This document shows, one piece after another, positions 37,229 through 45,464 of a stretch of 64,000 bases of DNA (position 1 is its first letter; each line of letters begins with the position of its first letter). The translations under genes were made by a program, and so were the position numbers. A model generated the notes under the pieces. That model ran no database searches, was not told the DNA's origin, and saw nothing but the letters and a program-made list of their open reading frames with translations. Source of the DNA: Neotamlana sargassicola (GTDB lineage: Bacteria; Bacteroidota; Bacteroidia; Flavobacteriales; Flavobacteriaceae); NCBI RefSeq assembly GCF_020523965.1, contig NZ_JAJAPX010000003.1, positions 62,001 through 126,000 of the forward strand. The letters run 5' to 3'.

Positions 37229-37271
37229 GACAAAATGACGCTTTTCTTTCTGTTTTAAGTGTCAATTTGTC
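37229..37271. promoter_or_regulatory. inverted repeat upstream of clpB
   Basis: Two 11-base arms, GACAAAATGAC at 37229-37239 and GTCAATTTGTC at 37261-37271, are inverted with one mismatch and a 21-base spacer. They lie 87-129 bp upstream of the clpB ATG. This is unlike CIRCE. It may be an operator or paired binding site; function inferred only. Confidence 0.45.
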
Positions 37272-37350
37272 TGTTTTGTTTGCTTCGTTATATTATGTTA
37301 ATAGCTAAATTTTGATTATTTTTAGGTAATAACCATTAACTATACTAATT

Positions 37351-37932
37351 ATGAAGACAAAACTTAACAAATTTTTATTTATTATTACGTTGCTGAGTAC
37401 AATAGTTTCTTTTTCTCAAGATGGATTTATTGGGGAAATACGCTTGTTTGCAGGTAATTTTGCACCAAGAAATTGGGCTTTTTGTAACGGTCAATTATTA
37501 GCAATTAGCTCGAACTCCGCTTTATTTTCTATTCTTGGAACTACTTATGGTGGCGATGGCAGAACTACGTTTGGGTTGCCAGATTTAAGAGGTAGAGTGC
37601 CCGTAGGTGTAGGTTCTGGGCCAGGGTTAACTTCAAGGTTACAAGGAGCTAAATTTGGTTCGGAAACAACAACACTTTCGGTTGGGAATTTACCGGTTCA
37701 TAATCATGCTGTTAACGCATCTACTAATTCTGGTACCAGCTCAGAGCCAACCGACAATGTTTTAGCTCATACAAATAATTTTGATACGGAATATACAGAT
37801 ACAGCAAATACAACCATGAGTGAAACAATGGTTGGAAATACAGGAAATGGAGAAGCCTTTAATATTTCTCCTCCTTCCATAGGTATGCATTATATAATTT
37901 GTACTACCGGAACTTATCCGTCAAGACCATAA
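37351..37932 (+). CDS. secreted tail-collar (microcystin-dependent-like) protein
   Basis: A 193-residue protein with a cleavable signal peptide (~1-22, ending SFSQ) followed by a phage tail-collar domain. Hallmarks are IGEIRLFAGNFAPRNWAFCNGQLL, the FSILGTTYGGDGRTTFGLPDLRGRVPVG block and a LPVHNHA motif near the middle. Such domains form trimeric fibre tips in phages, but free-standing bacterial versions (MdpB-like) are common and not part of prophages. The signal peptide implies export to the periplasm or surface. Its function is unknown; the next gene, 17 bp on, encodes a T9SS cargo protein and is probably co-transcribed. Confidence 0.87.
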   Translation: MKTKLNKFLFIITLLSTIVSFSQDGFIGEIRLFAGNFAPRNWAFCNGQLLAISSNSALFSILGTTYGGDGRTTFGLPDLRGRVPVGVGSGPGLTSRLQGAKFGSETTTLSVGNLPVHNHAVNASTNSGTSSEPTDNVLAHTNNFDTEYTDTANTTMSETMVGNTGNGEAFNISPPSIGMHYIICTTGTYPSRP

Positions 37933-37949
37933 CCTTTAATACATTACCA

Positions 37950-38645
37950 ATGAAAAAAAACTACTTAATTTTAGCATTGTTACTATTATTTTTTTGCAAT
38001 GTTGGGTTTTCGCAAATTACTTTTTTTGCATGTGCAAGCTCATTTACAACTAATGCGCCTAATGAATATAATTTAATATTAGAAGGAACAGATGCAACAG
38101 GAAGAAATTATTATCAATCTAACCCAATTTCTGGAGATCAGCCTTGTTCGGCAGGTGCATGTGAATTTCGAATTGCTTGGAATGAGGCACAAAGTCGCTG
38201 GGAAATTTTATTAGTGCAAAATAATATTGATTTTTCTGATGCTGTTGTAGTTTATCACAACGAAACGGCATCTTCACCAAATCCGCCAAGTTTAAACTTA
38301 GGAACCTGGATAGACACGACTGGTTCTTGCGGAGGAACGCTTACAGAAAGTAATGGGAATTTATCTGGAGATGTTCAAGATGACCTTACATTAAGTAATA
38401 CAGATAACATAACTTTAAGCCGCAGTATTCAAGTTTATCCAAATCCTGCGCAAAAAATGATTTTTGTGCAATCTAATGGTTTAAATATAGAACGTTTGGC
38501 TTTATACTCTGTGCTAGGTAAAGTGGTAAATGTACCTATTAAAAATTATGAGATTAATGTTTCTAATTTAACAAAAGGTATTTATTTACTTAGGATAGAT
38601 GCCGAAAACAATAAAAATTTAATTAGAAAGGTAGTTGTTAATTAA
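37950..38645 (+). CDS. T9SS type A sorting domain protein
   Basis: A 231-residue secreted protein from the ATG at 37950. It has a signal peptide (~1-22, ending GFSQ), a middle region of ~130 residues with four Cys that could form disulfides, and a C-terminal type A sorting domain of ~70 residues (IQVYPNPAQKMIFVQ, LTKGIYLLRIDAE, IRKVVVN). The sorting domain sends it through the type IX secretion system to the cell surface or medium. The middle region is not recognised. Its pairing with the upstream tail-collar protein suggests a common surface structure, by inference. Confidence 0.85.
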   Translation: MKKNYLILALLLLFFCNVGFSQITFFACASSFTTNAPNEYNLILEGTDATGRNYYQSNPISGDQPCSAGACEFRIAWNEAQSRWEILLVQNNIDFSDAVVVYHNETASSPNPPSLNLGTWIDTTGSCGGTLTESNGNLSGDVQDDLTLSNTDNITLSRSIQVYPNPAQKMIFVQSNGLNIERLALYSVLGKVVNVPIKNYEINVSNLTKGIYLLRIDAENNKNLIRKVVVN

Positions 38646-38670
38646 CTGGATTTAATTCTTACAAATTAAA

Positions 38671-38705
38671 AAGGTAGAAATTTCGGTTTCTACCTTATTT
38701 TTTTA
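38671..38705 (+). terminator. rho-independent terminator
   Basis: A perfect 10-bp stem (38671-38680 with 38687-38696) with a 6-base loop and a T-rich tail ends the tail-collar/T9SS operon. Confidence 0.8.
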
Positions 38706-38756
38706 ATTTTTGTAAGGAATTTTGGTTTTTATGACTGATATAATTAAAAGCATATA

Positions 38757-39146
38757 ATGGGATTATTTAATAAAATATTTGGTGGAAGTAACGAAGAAAA
38801 AGAGGAAAATGCATTGCCCTGGATTCCTTTAAGTGATTTGGAACAACTCGATTTAATTGAAAAAAAATCGAAAACAAAACCACAAATTATTTTTAAACAT
38901 TCTACGCGTTGTGGCATAAGCAGTATGGTTTTAAGAGGTTTTAAAAACAGTTATAGGTTTAGTGAAGCTCAAGCCGATTTATATTATTTGGACTTGTTGA
39001 ATTACAGAGAAGTTTCTAATGAAGTTGGTTATAAATTTCAAGTTATGCATCAATCCCCGCAATTAATTGTAATTAAAAATGGCGTAGCTGTTGCTCACGA
39101 TTCTCATGGTGCCATTAACGATTTGGACTTAGCACAGTTTATTTAA
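38757..39146 (+). CDS. ytxJ: bacillithiol-system protein YtxJ
   Basis: A 129-residue cytoplasmic thioredoxin-fold protein. The single redox Cys is Cys52 in FKHSTRCGISSMV, the monothiol motif of YtxJ (BrxC), and a cis-Pro region HQSPQLIVIKNG lies toward the C-terminus. YtxJ removes bacillithiol from proteins, so the host probably makes bacillithiol, as many Flavobacteriia do. The two genes downstream follow closely (12 bp, then overlap), so the three may be one operon without obvious functional tie. Confidence 0.9.
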   Translation: MGLFNKIFGGSNEEKEENALPWIPLSDLEQLDLIEKKSKTKPQIIFKHSTRCGISSMVLRGFKNSYRFSEAQADLYYLDLLNYREVSNEVGYKFQVMHQSPQLIVIKNGVAVAHDSHGAINDLDLAQFI

Positions 39147-39158
39147 AAAAAGCACAAA

Positions 39159-39566
39159 TTGGTTTCTAATTATCTTTTTGTTTATGGGACATTGTTGCAA
39201 AGTGTCAATAATTCTATGTCCAAATTTTTAATAGCGAATTCAACAAACCTTGGTCCAGCATATTGTTTTGGAAAACTTTATAAAATAACTTGGTTTCCAG
39301 GAGCAGTTTTAAGCGAAAACGAAAGCGAAAAAATTTATGGAACTTTAGTGAAGTTGCATGATAATAACAACGTGCTCTCTCATTTAGATGACTATGAAGG
39401 CTACAACAGTAATAATGCATCTTCTAGTTTATTTATCAGACAAAAAAATAGAATTTACACCGAAAAAGGGATTGATTATATGGCTTGGATGTATATTTAC
39501 AATCAAAAAACAGATGAAGCTACACGTATTTTGTCTGGCGATTTTTTAAACCATGGCGCATTTTAA
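39159..39566 (+). CDS. gamma-glutamylcyclotransferase-like (AIG2) protein
   Basis: A 135-residue GGCT-fold protein. The N-terminal YLFVYGTLLQ strand and loop, GPAYCFGKLYKI, WFPGAV, IYGTLVKL and LDDYEGY are the usual motifs, the last with the Glu region of the catalytic pocket. The family opens gamma-glutamyl amides with release of 5-oxoproline. A role in feeding the 5-oxoprolinase encoded at 31.1-33.5 kb is conceivable but not shown. The start is TTG at 39159. The gene overlaps the next one by 14 bp. Confidence 0.85.
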   Translation: MVSNYLFVYGTLLQSVNNSMSKFLIANSTNLGPAYCFGKLYKITWFPGAVLSENESEKIYGTLVKLHDNNNVLSHLDDYEGYNSNNASSSLFIRQKNRIYTEKGIDYMAWMYIYNQKTDEATRILSGDFLNHGAF

Positions 39567-41238
39567 TTTTAGCAATACTTTTTTTCATACTCTAAATTTA
39601 AAGAGATCTTCGCAATTACCAGAAAAATTTACGTTTCCATTTTATTACACGCCGCATGAATTGAGTGTTTTGGCTGCTAAGGATTTGCAAACTTATTTAG
39701 AAATGGCCGATTTAAATCATAATTTCGGGCTAAAACCCAAGGCTGAAGGTTTAGTGATAGGTAAAATGTTTGGGGTTATGGTTGTGCAAAATCAGGACGG
39801 CGATTTAGGATATTTAGCGGCTTTTTCTGGAAAACTTGCAGAAAGCAATAAAGTTCCCGGGTTTGTGCCAACTGTTTTCGATACACTCGATCCCGATGGG
39901 TTTTATAAAATAGGAGAGCAGGAGCTAAACCAAATTAATTATGAGATTGAACGTATTGAAACTTCCAAAGGTTTTATTGAAATTAAACAGCAAATAAAAG
40001 CACTTTTAGCAAATTATGAAGCTGATTTACTGGCTTTAAAACAAACCATAAAAGAGGAGAAAGCTAAACGCAAACAGTTAAGAATTACTGAAGCGGAAAA
40101 ATTATCGGCTGAGGCTTACGAAGTTTTGTTAGAAAAACTTAAAAATGAAAGTATTCAATACAACATTAAATTAAAGAAATTAAGGGTTGGTTGTGAGAAA
40201 AAAATAGCGTTTCATAAATCGGCGTTGTTAGACTATGAAACAAAGTTGCAGGCTTTAAAAGAACGTCGAAAAACAAAATCGGCAGCGCTTCAAAAAAAAA
40301 TACATCAACAATATAAATTTTTAAATTCAAGAGGCGAAACCAAGGATTTACTCGATATTTTTAAAAATACAACCTTGCGTGTGCCACCAGCAGGAGCGGG
40401 TGAGTGTGCCGCTCCAAAATTGTTTCAGTTTGCTTACGAAAATAAGTTAAAACCTATTGCTATGGCAGAGTTTTGGTGGGGAGCGTCGCCAAAATCTGAG
40501 GTTAGAAAACACAAACAATTTTATCCGTCATGCCGTAGTAAGTGTGAACCTATTTTAGGACATATGATGCTTGGTTTGTCTGTTGAGGATAATCCAATTT
40601 TAGAAGAAAAAAAGCATGATAAACCTTTAGAAATATTATTTGAAGATGATTATTTATTGTTAATTAATAAGCCACATGAATTTTTATCTGTTCCGGGAAA
40701 AACAAGTTTAGCTTCGGTACAAACTAAAATGCAAGACTATTTACCAAATAATAAAGTGTTATTAGTCCATCGTTTAGATATGTCGACCTCAGGTATTTTG
40801 TTAATTGCTAAAAACGAACGCACTCATAAAAAGCTTCAGAAGCAATTTATAAACAGAACTGTAAAAAAGCGATATGTTGCTGTTTTAAACGGAGAAATCG
40901 CTCAAACAGAAGGTGAAATCGAATTACCACTTCGTGTCGATTTAGATAATCGTCCGCAACAATTAGTGTGTTACGAACATGGAAAACCTGCAAAAACTAT
41001 TTTTAAAGTTGTAGAAGTTGCTAATGGCAAAACCCGAATTCATTTTTATCCCGTTACCGGAAGAACACATCAATTGCGAGTACATGCGGCACATAGCGAT
41101 GGACTAAACACACCTATTGTTGGCGATGATTTATACGGAACACGAGATGAACGACTCATGCTACATGCCGAATATTTAGAGTTTGAGCACCCCGTGAGTA
41201 AAACTAAAATGGCAATAACTTGTAAGGCGCCATTTTAA
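39553..41238 (+). CDS. RluA-family pseudouridine synthase with long N-terminal part
   Basis: A 561-residue protein with two parts. The last ~200 residues are a normal RluA-type catalytic domain (LFEDDYLLLINKPHEFLSVPGK, catalytic HRLDMSTSG, GRTHQLRVHAAH). The first ~360 residues are extra: a conserved-looking N-terminal region, a long helical Lys/Glu-rich coiled coil (~135-255) and a Cys-rich segment with ECAAPKLFQFAYE and YPSCRSKCEPILG. Proteins of this build are found in several Gram-negative groups. The target uridine is unknown (a 23S rRNA or tRNA site). It overlaps the GGCT-like gene by 14 bp. Confidence 0.88.
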   Translation: MAHFNFSNTFFHTLNLKRSSQLPEKFTFPFYYTPHELSVLAAKDLQTYLEMADLNHNFGLKPKAEGLVIGKMFGVMVVQNQDGDLGYLAAFSGKLAESNKVPGFVPTVFDTLDPDGFYKIGEQELNQINYEIERIETSKGFIEIKQQIKALLANYEADLLALKQTIKEEKAKRKQLRITEAEKLSAEAYEVLLEKLKNESIQYNIKLKKLRVGCEKKIAFHKSALLDYETKLQALKERRKTKSAALQKKIHQQYKFLNSRGETKDLLDIFKNTTLRVPPAGAGECAAPKLFQFAYENKLKPIAMAEFWWGASPKSEVRKHKQFYPSCRSKCEPILGHMMLGLSVEDNPILEEKKHDKPLEILFEDDYLLLINKPHEFLSVPGKTSLASVQTKMQDYLPNNKVLLVHRLDMSTSGILLIAKNERTHKKLQKQFINRTVKKRYVAVLNGEIAQTEGEIELPLRVDLDNRPQQLVCYEHGKPAKTIFKVVEVANGKTRIHFYPVTGRTHQLRVHAAHSDGLNTPIVGDDLYGTRDERLMLHAEYLEFEHPVSKTKMAITCKAPF

Positions 41239-41342
41239 AATGCTTGGTTGGCTAAAATATCTTTTAGTTCTAAATTTTCTTCGGTGTTAAAAAAAATATT
41301 TTATAATTAATCCCTTTTTTAAATTGAAGAAAACGTTGAATA

Positions 41343-42626
41343 CTATTTCTTCTTAAAAACAGGCAGTAATTTTGTTGAAACTTCACCAAAACCAATTCTG
41401 GTGCCATCCTTTTCACAAAAACCACGCATAATTACCGTATCGTTATCATTAATAAATTTACGTTCACTGCCATCGGCCATTTTAATTGGGTTTTCACCTT
41501 TCCAGGTCAATTCTAGCATCGAGCCGTAAGAATCTGGTGTAGGGCCAGAAATGGTTCCGCTCCCCATCATATCGCCCGAATTTACAGGGCAACCATTTAC
41601 AGTGTGGTGCGCAAGTTGTTGTACCATATTCCAGTACATATATTTAAAGTTAGAGTTGCTAACTATTGTTTCTTTAGCACCTTGCGGTTGTATGGCAACT
41701 TCTAAGTTTATATCGTAACTCTTTTTGCCTTTATATTTTAAATATTTTAATTGATTAGTTTTAGGTTTAGGGCTTTCAACGCGATAAGGCTCTAAAGCAT
41801 CAAGTGTGACAATCCATGGAGAAATAGACGAAGCAAAACTTTTAGCTAAAAACGGCCCTAAAGGCACATATTCCCATTTTTGAATATCGCGAGCACTCCA
41901 ATCGTTTAGCAAAACCAATCCAAAAATGTATTCTTCTGCTTCATCAATAGGAATAGGCTCTCCTAAATCGTTAGCAGCAGTTGTAATAAAAGCCATTTCT
42001 AATTCGAAATCTACCAATTTACTAGGTCCAAATATTGGTTCTGTGGCATCTCCAGGTAAAGTTTGCCCTTGCGGACGATGTATAGGAATGCCAGAAGGAA
42101 TAACCGACGAGCTTCTGCCATGGTAACCTACAGGAATATGTAACCAATTTGGAAGCAATGCATTTTCTGGATCTCTAAACATAGTGCCTACATTTGTGGC
42201 ATGTTCAATACTAGAGTAAAAATCGGTGTAATCTCCAATTTGTACAGGTAATTGCATTTCAATTTCATCCAGTCTAAACAGTACAATTTCTTTATGCTTT
42301 TTGTTCTGTTTTAAGGTTTCGTTATTGTCATCAAAAATTTCAGCAATTCGGTTTCTAACGGCACGCCATGTTTTTCTTCCGTCGGCAATAAAATCATTTA
42401 AAGTATCTTGAAGAAAAATATCATCGGTTAAGGGTATGCCTTCAAAATAACCTAATTGGTGTAAAGCCCCTAAATCTATAGCCGTATCACCAATTCGTGT
42501 ACCAATGGTAATAATATCATCACGTGTTAAAAATACTCCGAAAGGAATATTTTGAATTGGGAAATCTGAATTTTTATCGACGTGTAACCACGACTTTCTA
42601 TCTGGATTGTTGGCTGAAAGTGGCAT
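41343..42626 (-). CDS. fahA: fumarylacetoacetase
   Basis: A 427-residue hydrolase that splits fumarylacetoacetate to fumarate and acetoacetate, the last step of tyrosine and phenylalanine breakdown. The N-terminal SH3-like part (FPIQNIPFGVFLT) precedes the catalytic domain with DFYSSIEHATNVGTMFRDP, HIPVGYHGRSSSVIPSG, KLVDFELEMAF (metal-binding Glu residues), NDWSARDIQ and the GDMMGSGTISGP block. Length is typical. No other genes of homogentisate breakdown are adjacent, so the pathway must be completed from elsewhere. It is divergent from glyA. Confidence 0.95.
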   Translation of the reverse strand: MPLSANNPDRKSWLHVDKNSDFPIQNIPFGVFLTRDDIITIGTRIGDTAIDLGALHQLGYFEGIPLTDDIFLQDTLNDFIADGRKTWRAVRNRIAEIFDDNNETLKQNKKHKEIVLFRLDEIEMQLPVQIGDYTDFYSSIEHATNVGTMFRDPENALLPNWLHIPVGYHGRSSSVIPSGIPIHRPQGQTLPGDATEPIFGPSKLVDFELEMAFITTAANDLGEPIPIDEAEEYIFGLVLLNDWSARDIQKWEYVPLGPFLAKSFASSISPWIVTLDALEPYRVESPKPKTNQLKYLKYKGKKSYDINLEVAIQPQGAKETIVSNSNFKYMYWNMVQQLAHHTVNGCPVNSGDMMGSGTISGPTPDSYGSMLELTWKGENPIKMADGSERKFINDNDTVIMRGFCEKDGTRIGFGEVSTKLLPVFKKK

Positions 42627-42660
42627 AACTAAAAGTATAAATATTATATAAATCTCTATT

Positions 42661-42668
42661 CAAACGTA
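42661..42668 (-). promoter_or_regulatory. probable -7 element of fahA
   Basis: On the minus strand this reads TACGTTTG, matching TAnnTTTG, 34 bp before the fahA ATG. No clear TTG lies at the -33 distance, so the call rests on the -7 motif alone. Confidence 0.4.
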
Positions 42669-42766
42669 CATAAAATTTTCATTTAAATTAATAAAAACTA
42701 TTAAAAATTAAAATTTATTAAAAAGTTAATAATTTGGTTAAAAACTTAGAGTGAATTATGAGTTTT

Positions 42767-42800
42767 TTGGCTTTTATAATTAATGTATTTTCTATTTTTG
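42767..42800 (+). promoter_or_regulatory. glyA promoter, Bacteroidota type
   Basis: TTG at 42767-42769 and TATTTTTG at 42793-42800, 23 bp apart, match the -33/-7 consensus. The -7 motif is followed by CA, as in many promoters of the phylum, and leaves a leader of about 22 bases before the ATG. Confidence 0.6.
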
Positions 42801-42828
42801 CACTTCAATAAAAAAGAAACTACATATT

Positions 42829-44100
42829 ATGCAACGGGACGAACAAATTTTTGAACTCATTCAGGCAGAAAAAGAACGCCAACTTCATGGTATAGAACTT
42901 ATAGCATCCGAGAATTTTGTAAGTGAACAAGTTATGGAGGCTGCTGGTTCTGTATTAACAAATAAATACGCCGAAGGTTATCCAGGTAAACGCTATTACG
43001 GCGGTTGCGAAGTGGTAGACGAAGTTGAGCAAATTGCTATAGATAGAGCTAAAACATTATTTGGTGCCGAATATGTAAACGTACAACCGCATTCTGGAAG
43101 TCAGGCTAATACTGCTGTTTATCATGCTTGTTTAAAACCAGGAGATAAAATTTTAGGTTTCGATTTATCTCACGGAGGCCATTTAACTCATGGTTCGCCA
43201 GTAAACTTTTCTGGTAAATTATATAGTCCAGTTTTTTATGGAGTAGAAGAAGAAACAGGGGTTTTAAACTATGATAAAATTCAAGAGATTGCAACCAAAG
43301 AACAACCAAAATTAATTATTGCTGGTGCTTCTGCTTATTCTCGTGATATTGATTTTGAACGATTTAGAGTTATTGCTGATAGCGTTGGTGCTATTTTAAT
43401 GGCAGATATTTCACATCCAGCAGGACTAATAGCTAAAGGTATTTTAAACGATCCGTTACCACATTGTCATATTGTAACAACAACTACGCACAAAACTTTG
43501 CGTGGACCACGCGGAGGTATGATTATGATGGGGAAAGATTTTGAAAACCCATTTGGAATTAAGTTAAAAAACGGAAGCTTACGCAAAATGTCGTCGCTTT
43601 TAGATTCTGCGGTATTCCCAGGAAATCAAGGTGGTCCGTTAGAGCACATTATTGCTGCTAAAGCTATTGCTTTTGGTGAAGCTTTAACCGAAGATTTTTT
43701 ACATTACCAGTTACAAGTTAAGAAAAATGCAAGCGCTATGGCAGATGCTTTAGTTGCCAAAGATTACAAGATAATTTCAGGTGGCACAGACAACCACTGT
43801 ATGTTAATTGATTTGCGTAATAAAAATGTATCTGGTAAAGATGCCGAACAAGCTTTAGTAAAAGCAGATATTACGGTAAATAAAAACATGGTGCCTTTTG
43901 ATGATAAATCGCCATTTGTTACTTCTGGTATTCGTTTGGGTGCTGCAGCAATTACAACAAGAGGTTTAAAAGAAACTGATATGGTTGCTATTGTTGATTT
44001 AATTGACGAAGTAATAACAAACTTTGAAGATGAAGCGACTTTAGAAGCTGTAAAAGATAAAGTTAATGCTATGATGAAAGACAAGCCTTTGTTTGTTTAA
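42829..44100 (+). CDS. glyA: serine hydroxymethyltransferase
   Basis: A 423-residue PLP enzyme that interconverts serine and glycine while charging tetrahydrofolate with a one-carbon unit. The motifs are [53 protein letters not shown] and the Schiff-base Lys222 in [14 protein letters not shown]. Length is normal. It is a single-gene unit with a clear promoter and terminator and is expected to be highly expressed. Confidence 0.98.
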   Translation: MQRDEQIFELIQAEKERQLHGIELIASENFVSEQVMEAAGSVLTNKYAEGYPGKRYYGGCEVVDEVEQIAIDRAKTLFGAEYVNVQPHSGSQANTAVYHACLKPGDKILGFDLSHGGHLTHGSPVNFSGKLYSPVFYGVEEETGVLNYDKIQEIATKEQPKLIIAGASAYSRDIDFERFRVIADSVGAILMADISHPAGLIAKGILNDPLPHCHIVTTTTHKTLRGPRGGMIMMGKDFENPFGIKLKNGSLRKMSSLLDSAVFPGNQGGPLEHIIAAKAIAFGEALTEDFLHYQLQVKKNASAMADALVAKDYKIISGGTDNHCMLIDLRNKNVSGKDAEQALVKADITVNKNMVPFDDKSPFVTSGIRLGAAAITTRGLKETDMVAIVDLIDEVITNFEDEATLEAVKDKVNAMMKDKPLFV

Positions 44101-44120
44101 GTTGAGTAAAATATAAATTA

Positions 44121-44150
44121 AAAAACCCTGCTAATTCGCAGGGTTTTTTA
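44121..44150. terminator. bidirectional terminator between glyA and the DUF6048 gene
   Basis: A perfect 11-bp stem (44121-44131 with 44138-44148) with a 6-base loop. A T tract on one strand and an A tract on the other suit both convergent genes. Confidence 0.85.
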
Positions 44151-44170
44151 TTTGGTAGTAATTCGGTATG

Positions 44171-44947
44171 TTATTTACTTTTTTTGTAAAGAGGAATACG
44201 GTAACTTAAAAAATAGCTATATCCAGCGCCAATAAGGCCGCTATCATAGGTTTTACCGTAACCAGGAATGTAGAGTACTTCAAAATTATCGATACTCGAT
44301 TCGCTAGCTAAAAACTTTAATTGTACGTTCGCTCCTAAGTATAGATTTGTTAAAAGTTCTACTTTAAAACCAAGCATAATTTCACCCCAAAAAGCAGTTA
44401 ATCCGCTGTATTCTGTAGCGTCGGTCGATGTAAGTTGAGGTGCCCAATATTGGTCTGTTGCATAAATAGTAAAGCTATTAACTGTTTGGTTAAAAGTACT
44501 CGCACCAACTCGAAAGCCAAAATAAATCATGTTGTCCATGTCTAACCAATTTTGGTAGGCATTTAAATCGATACCCGTTTTTAAGTAAGACCCTTTACTT
44601 GTAACATCTAGATAGTCGGAAACGGTTGTTTTATCTTCAAAACCTAGTTCTCCGGCAATGTATAGGTTTGGTTTTAGTCTGTAATCTGCTAAAATTTCAA
44701 AACCGCTATAATCTTCATCTAAATAAGAACGCAGTAATTTACTTAGGTCGACACCTGCACGTAAGCCATATTTTAATTTTACAGCGGTAGAATCGGATGT
44801 TTTAATTACCGTATCGTTAGTTTTTTTTACTAGTTCTTTTTCCGGTTTTGGTTTTGGCGGATTTTGATTGTTTTGTGCTTGGGTTTTAGCACAAAGCACT
44901 AACAAAAAAAATGCTATACTAATGTGTAATGCTAAAGTGTGCTTCAT
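44171..44947 (-). CDS. DUF6048 family outer-membrane-like protein
   Basis: A 258-residue exported protein, taking the ATG at 44947 as start. It has a signal peptide (~1-24, ending TQAQ), a Pro/Lys-rich spacer, and then a series of amphipathic strands (YGLRAGVDLSKLL, LYIAGELGFED, MIYFGFRVGAS, EIMLGFKVELL, YFLSYRIPLYK) typical of a small outer-membrane beta-barrel. Family DUF6048 has no known function. It overlaps the upstream DUF6452 gene by 29 bp, and in Flavobacteriaceae the two regularly follow rlmD. Confidence 0.8.
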   Translation of the reverse strand: MKHTLALHISIAFFLLVLCAKTQAQNNQNPPKPKPEKELVKKTNDTVIKTSDSTAVKLKYGLRAGVDLSKLLRSYLDEDYSGFEILADYRLKPNLYIAGELGFEDKTTVSDYLDVTSKGSYLKTGIDLNAYQNWLDMDNMIYFGFRVGASTFNQTVNSFTIYATDQYWAPQLTSTDATEYSGLTAFWGEIMLGFKVELLTNLYLGANVQLKFLASESSIDNFEVLYIPGYGKTYDSGLIGAGYSYFLSYRIPLYKKSK

Positions 44948-45461
44948 CTTCGTCATCAATAATTTGATCGTCTGTTAAAGGTGTTCTAGATAGTAACCAG
45001 TTATCATCATCTGATTCTATGGTTAAGGTTATATTTGTGTAAATTGTTCTGTAACCACAGGCTCTGGAAACATATTCTTCAGAAAGCACATAGCCAACCG
45101 TAATAGTGTCTCTGTTACTACCATCGTAAAAGTCGTCCGAATCGTCATCTTCTGTACCATTATCATCTAAATAAGCATCAGATATGAGTACAAATTGTGT
45201 TGGAGATTCATCAGTTTTTAAAGGTAAAACCAATTGATTAACATCGGCAATTTCGTAATCTGTAAGAACGCTGTCAGCGCCACTACCAATACCATAAATT
45301 AATATATCGTAGGCGTATTCTAAATCTTCAGGACTGGAAGCATCGTATAAATCTATAACTAATCGTGGTGTTGTAGAAGTGTCTTCGGCGCAAATATCAT
45401 CTTTCTCGCAGCTTATGGCTAAAGCAACTATAAGTATTATAAAAAATATGGTTTTCTTCAT
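44919..45461 (-). CDS. DUF6452 family lipoprotein
   Basis: A 180-residue lipoprotein: the signal ends in a lipobox AISC and the mature part starts CEKDDICAEDT. It is very acidic, and strands such as TPRLVIDLYD, TQFVLISDAYL and YRTIYTNITLTIE suggest a beta-sandwich. Function is unknown. It is located directly after rlmD (3 bp) and overlaps the DUF6048 gene, so translation of the lipoprotein and the predicted barrel is coupled; they may form an envelope pair. Confidence 0.8.
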   Translation of the reverse strand: MKKTIFFIILIVALAISCEKDDICAEDTSTTPRLVIDLYDASSPEDLEYAYDILIYGIGSGADSVLTDYEIADVNQLVLPLKTDESPTQFVLISDAYLDDNGTEDDDSDDFYDGSNRDTITVGYVLSEEYVSRACGYRTIYTNITLTIESDDDNWLLSRTPLTDDQIIDDEDEAHFSITH

Positions 45462-45464
45462 AAA

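Noticed and set aside
37351-37932. Tail-collar protein as the mark of a prophage
   Set aside because: There are no other phage genes, integrase or attachment sites nearby, and the protein has a bacterial signal peptide. XerD at 62.6 kb is the housekeeping type.
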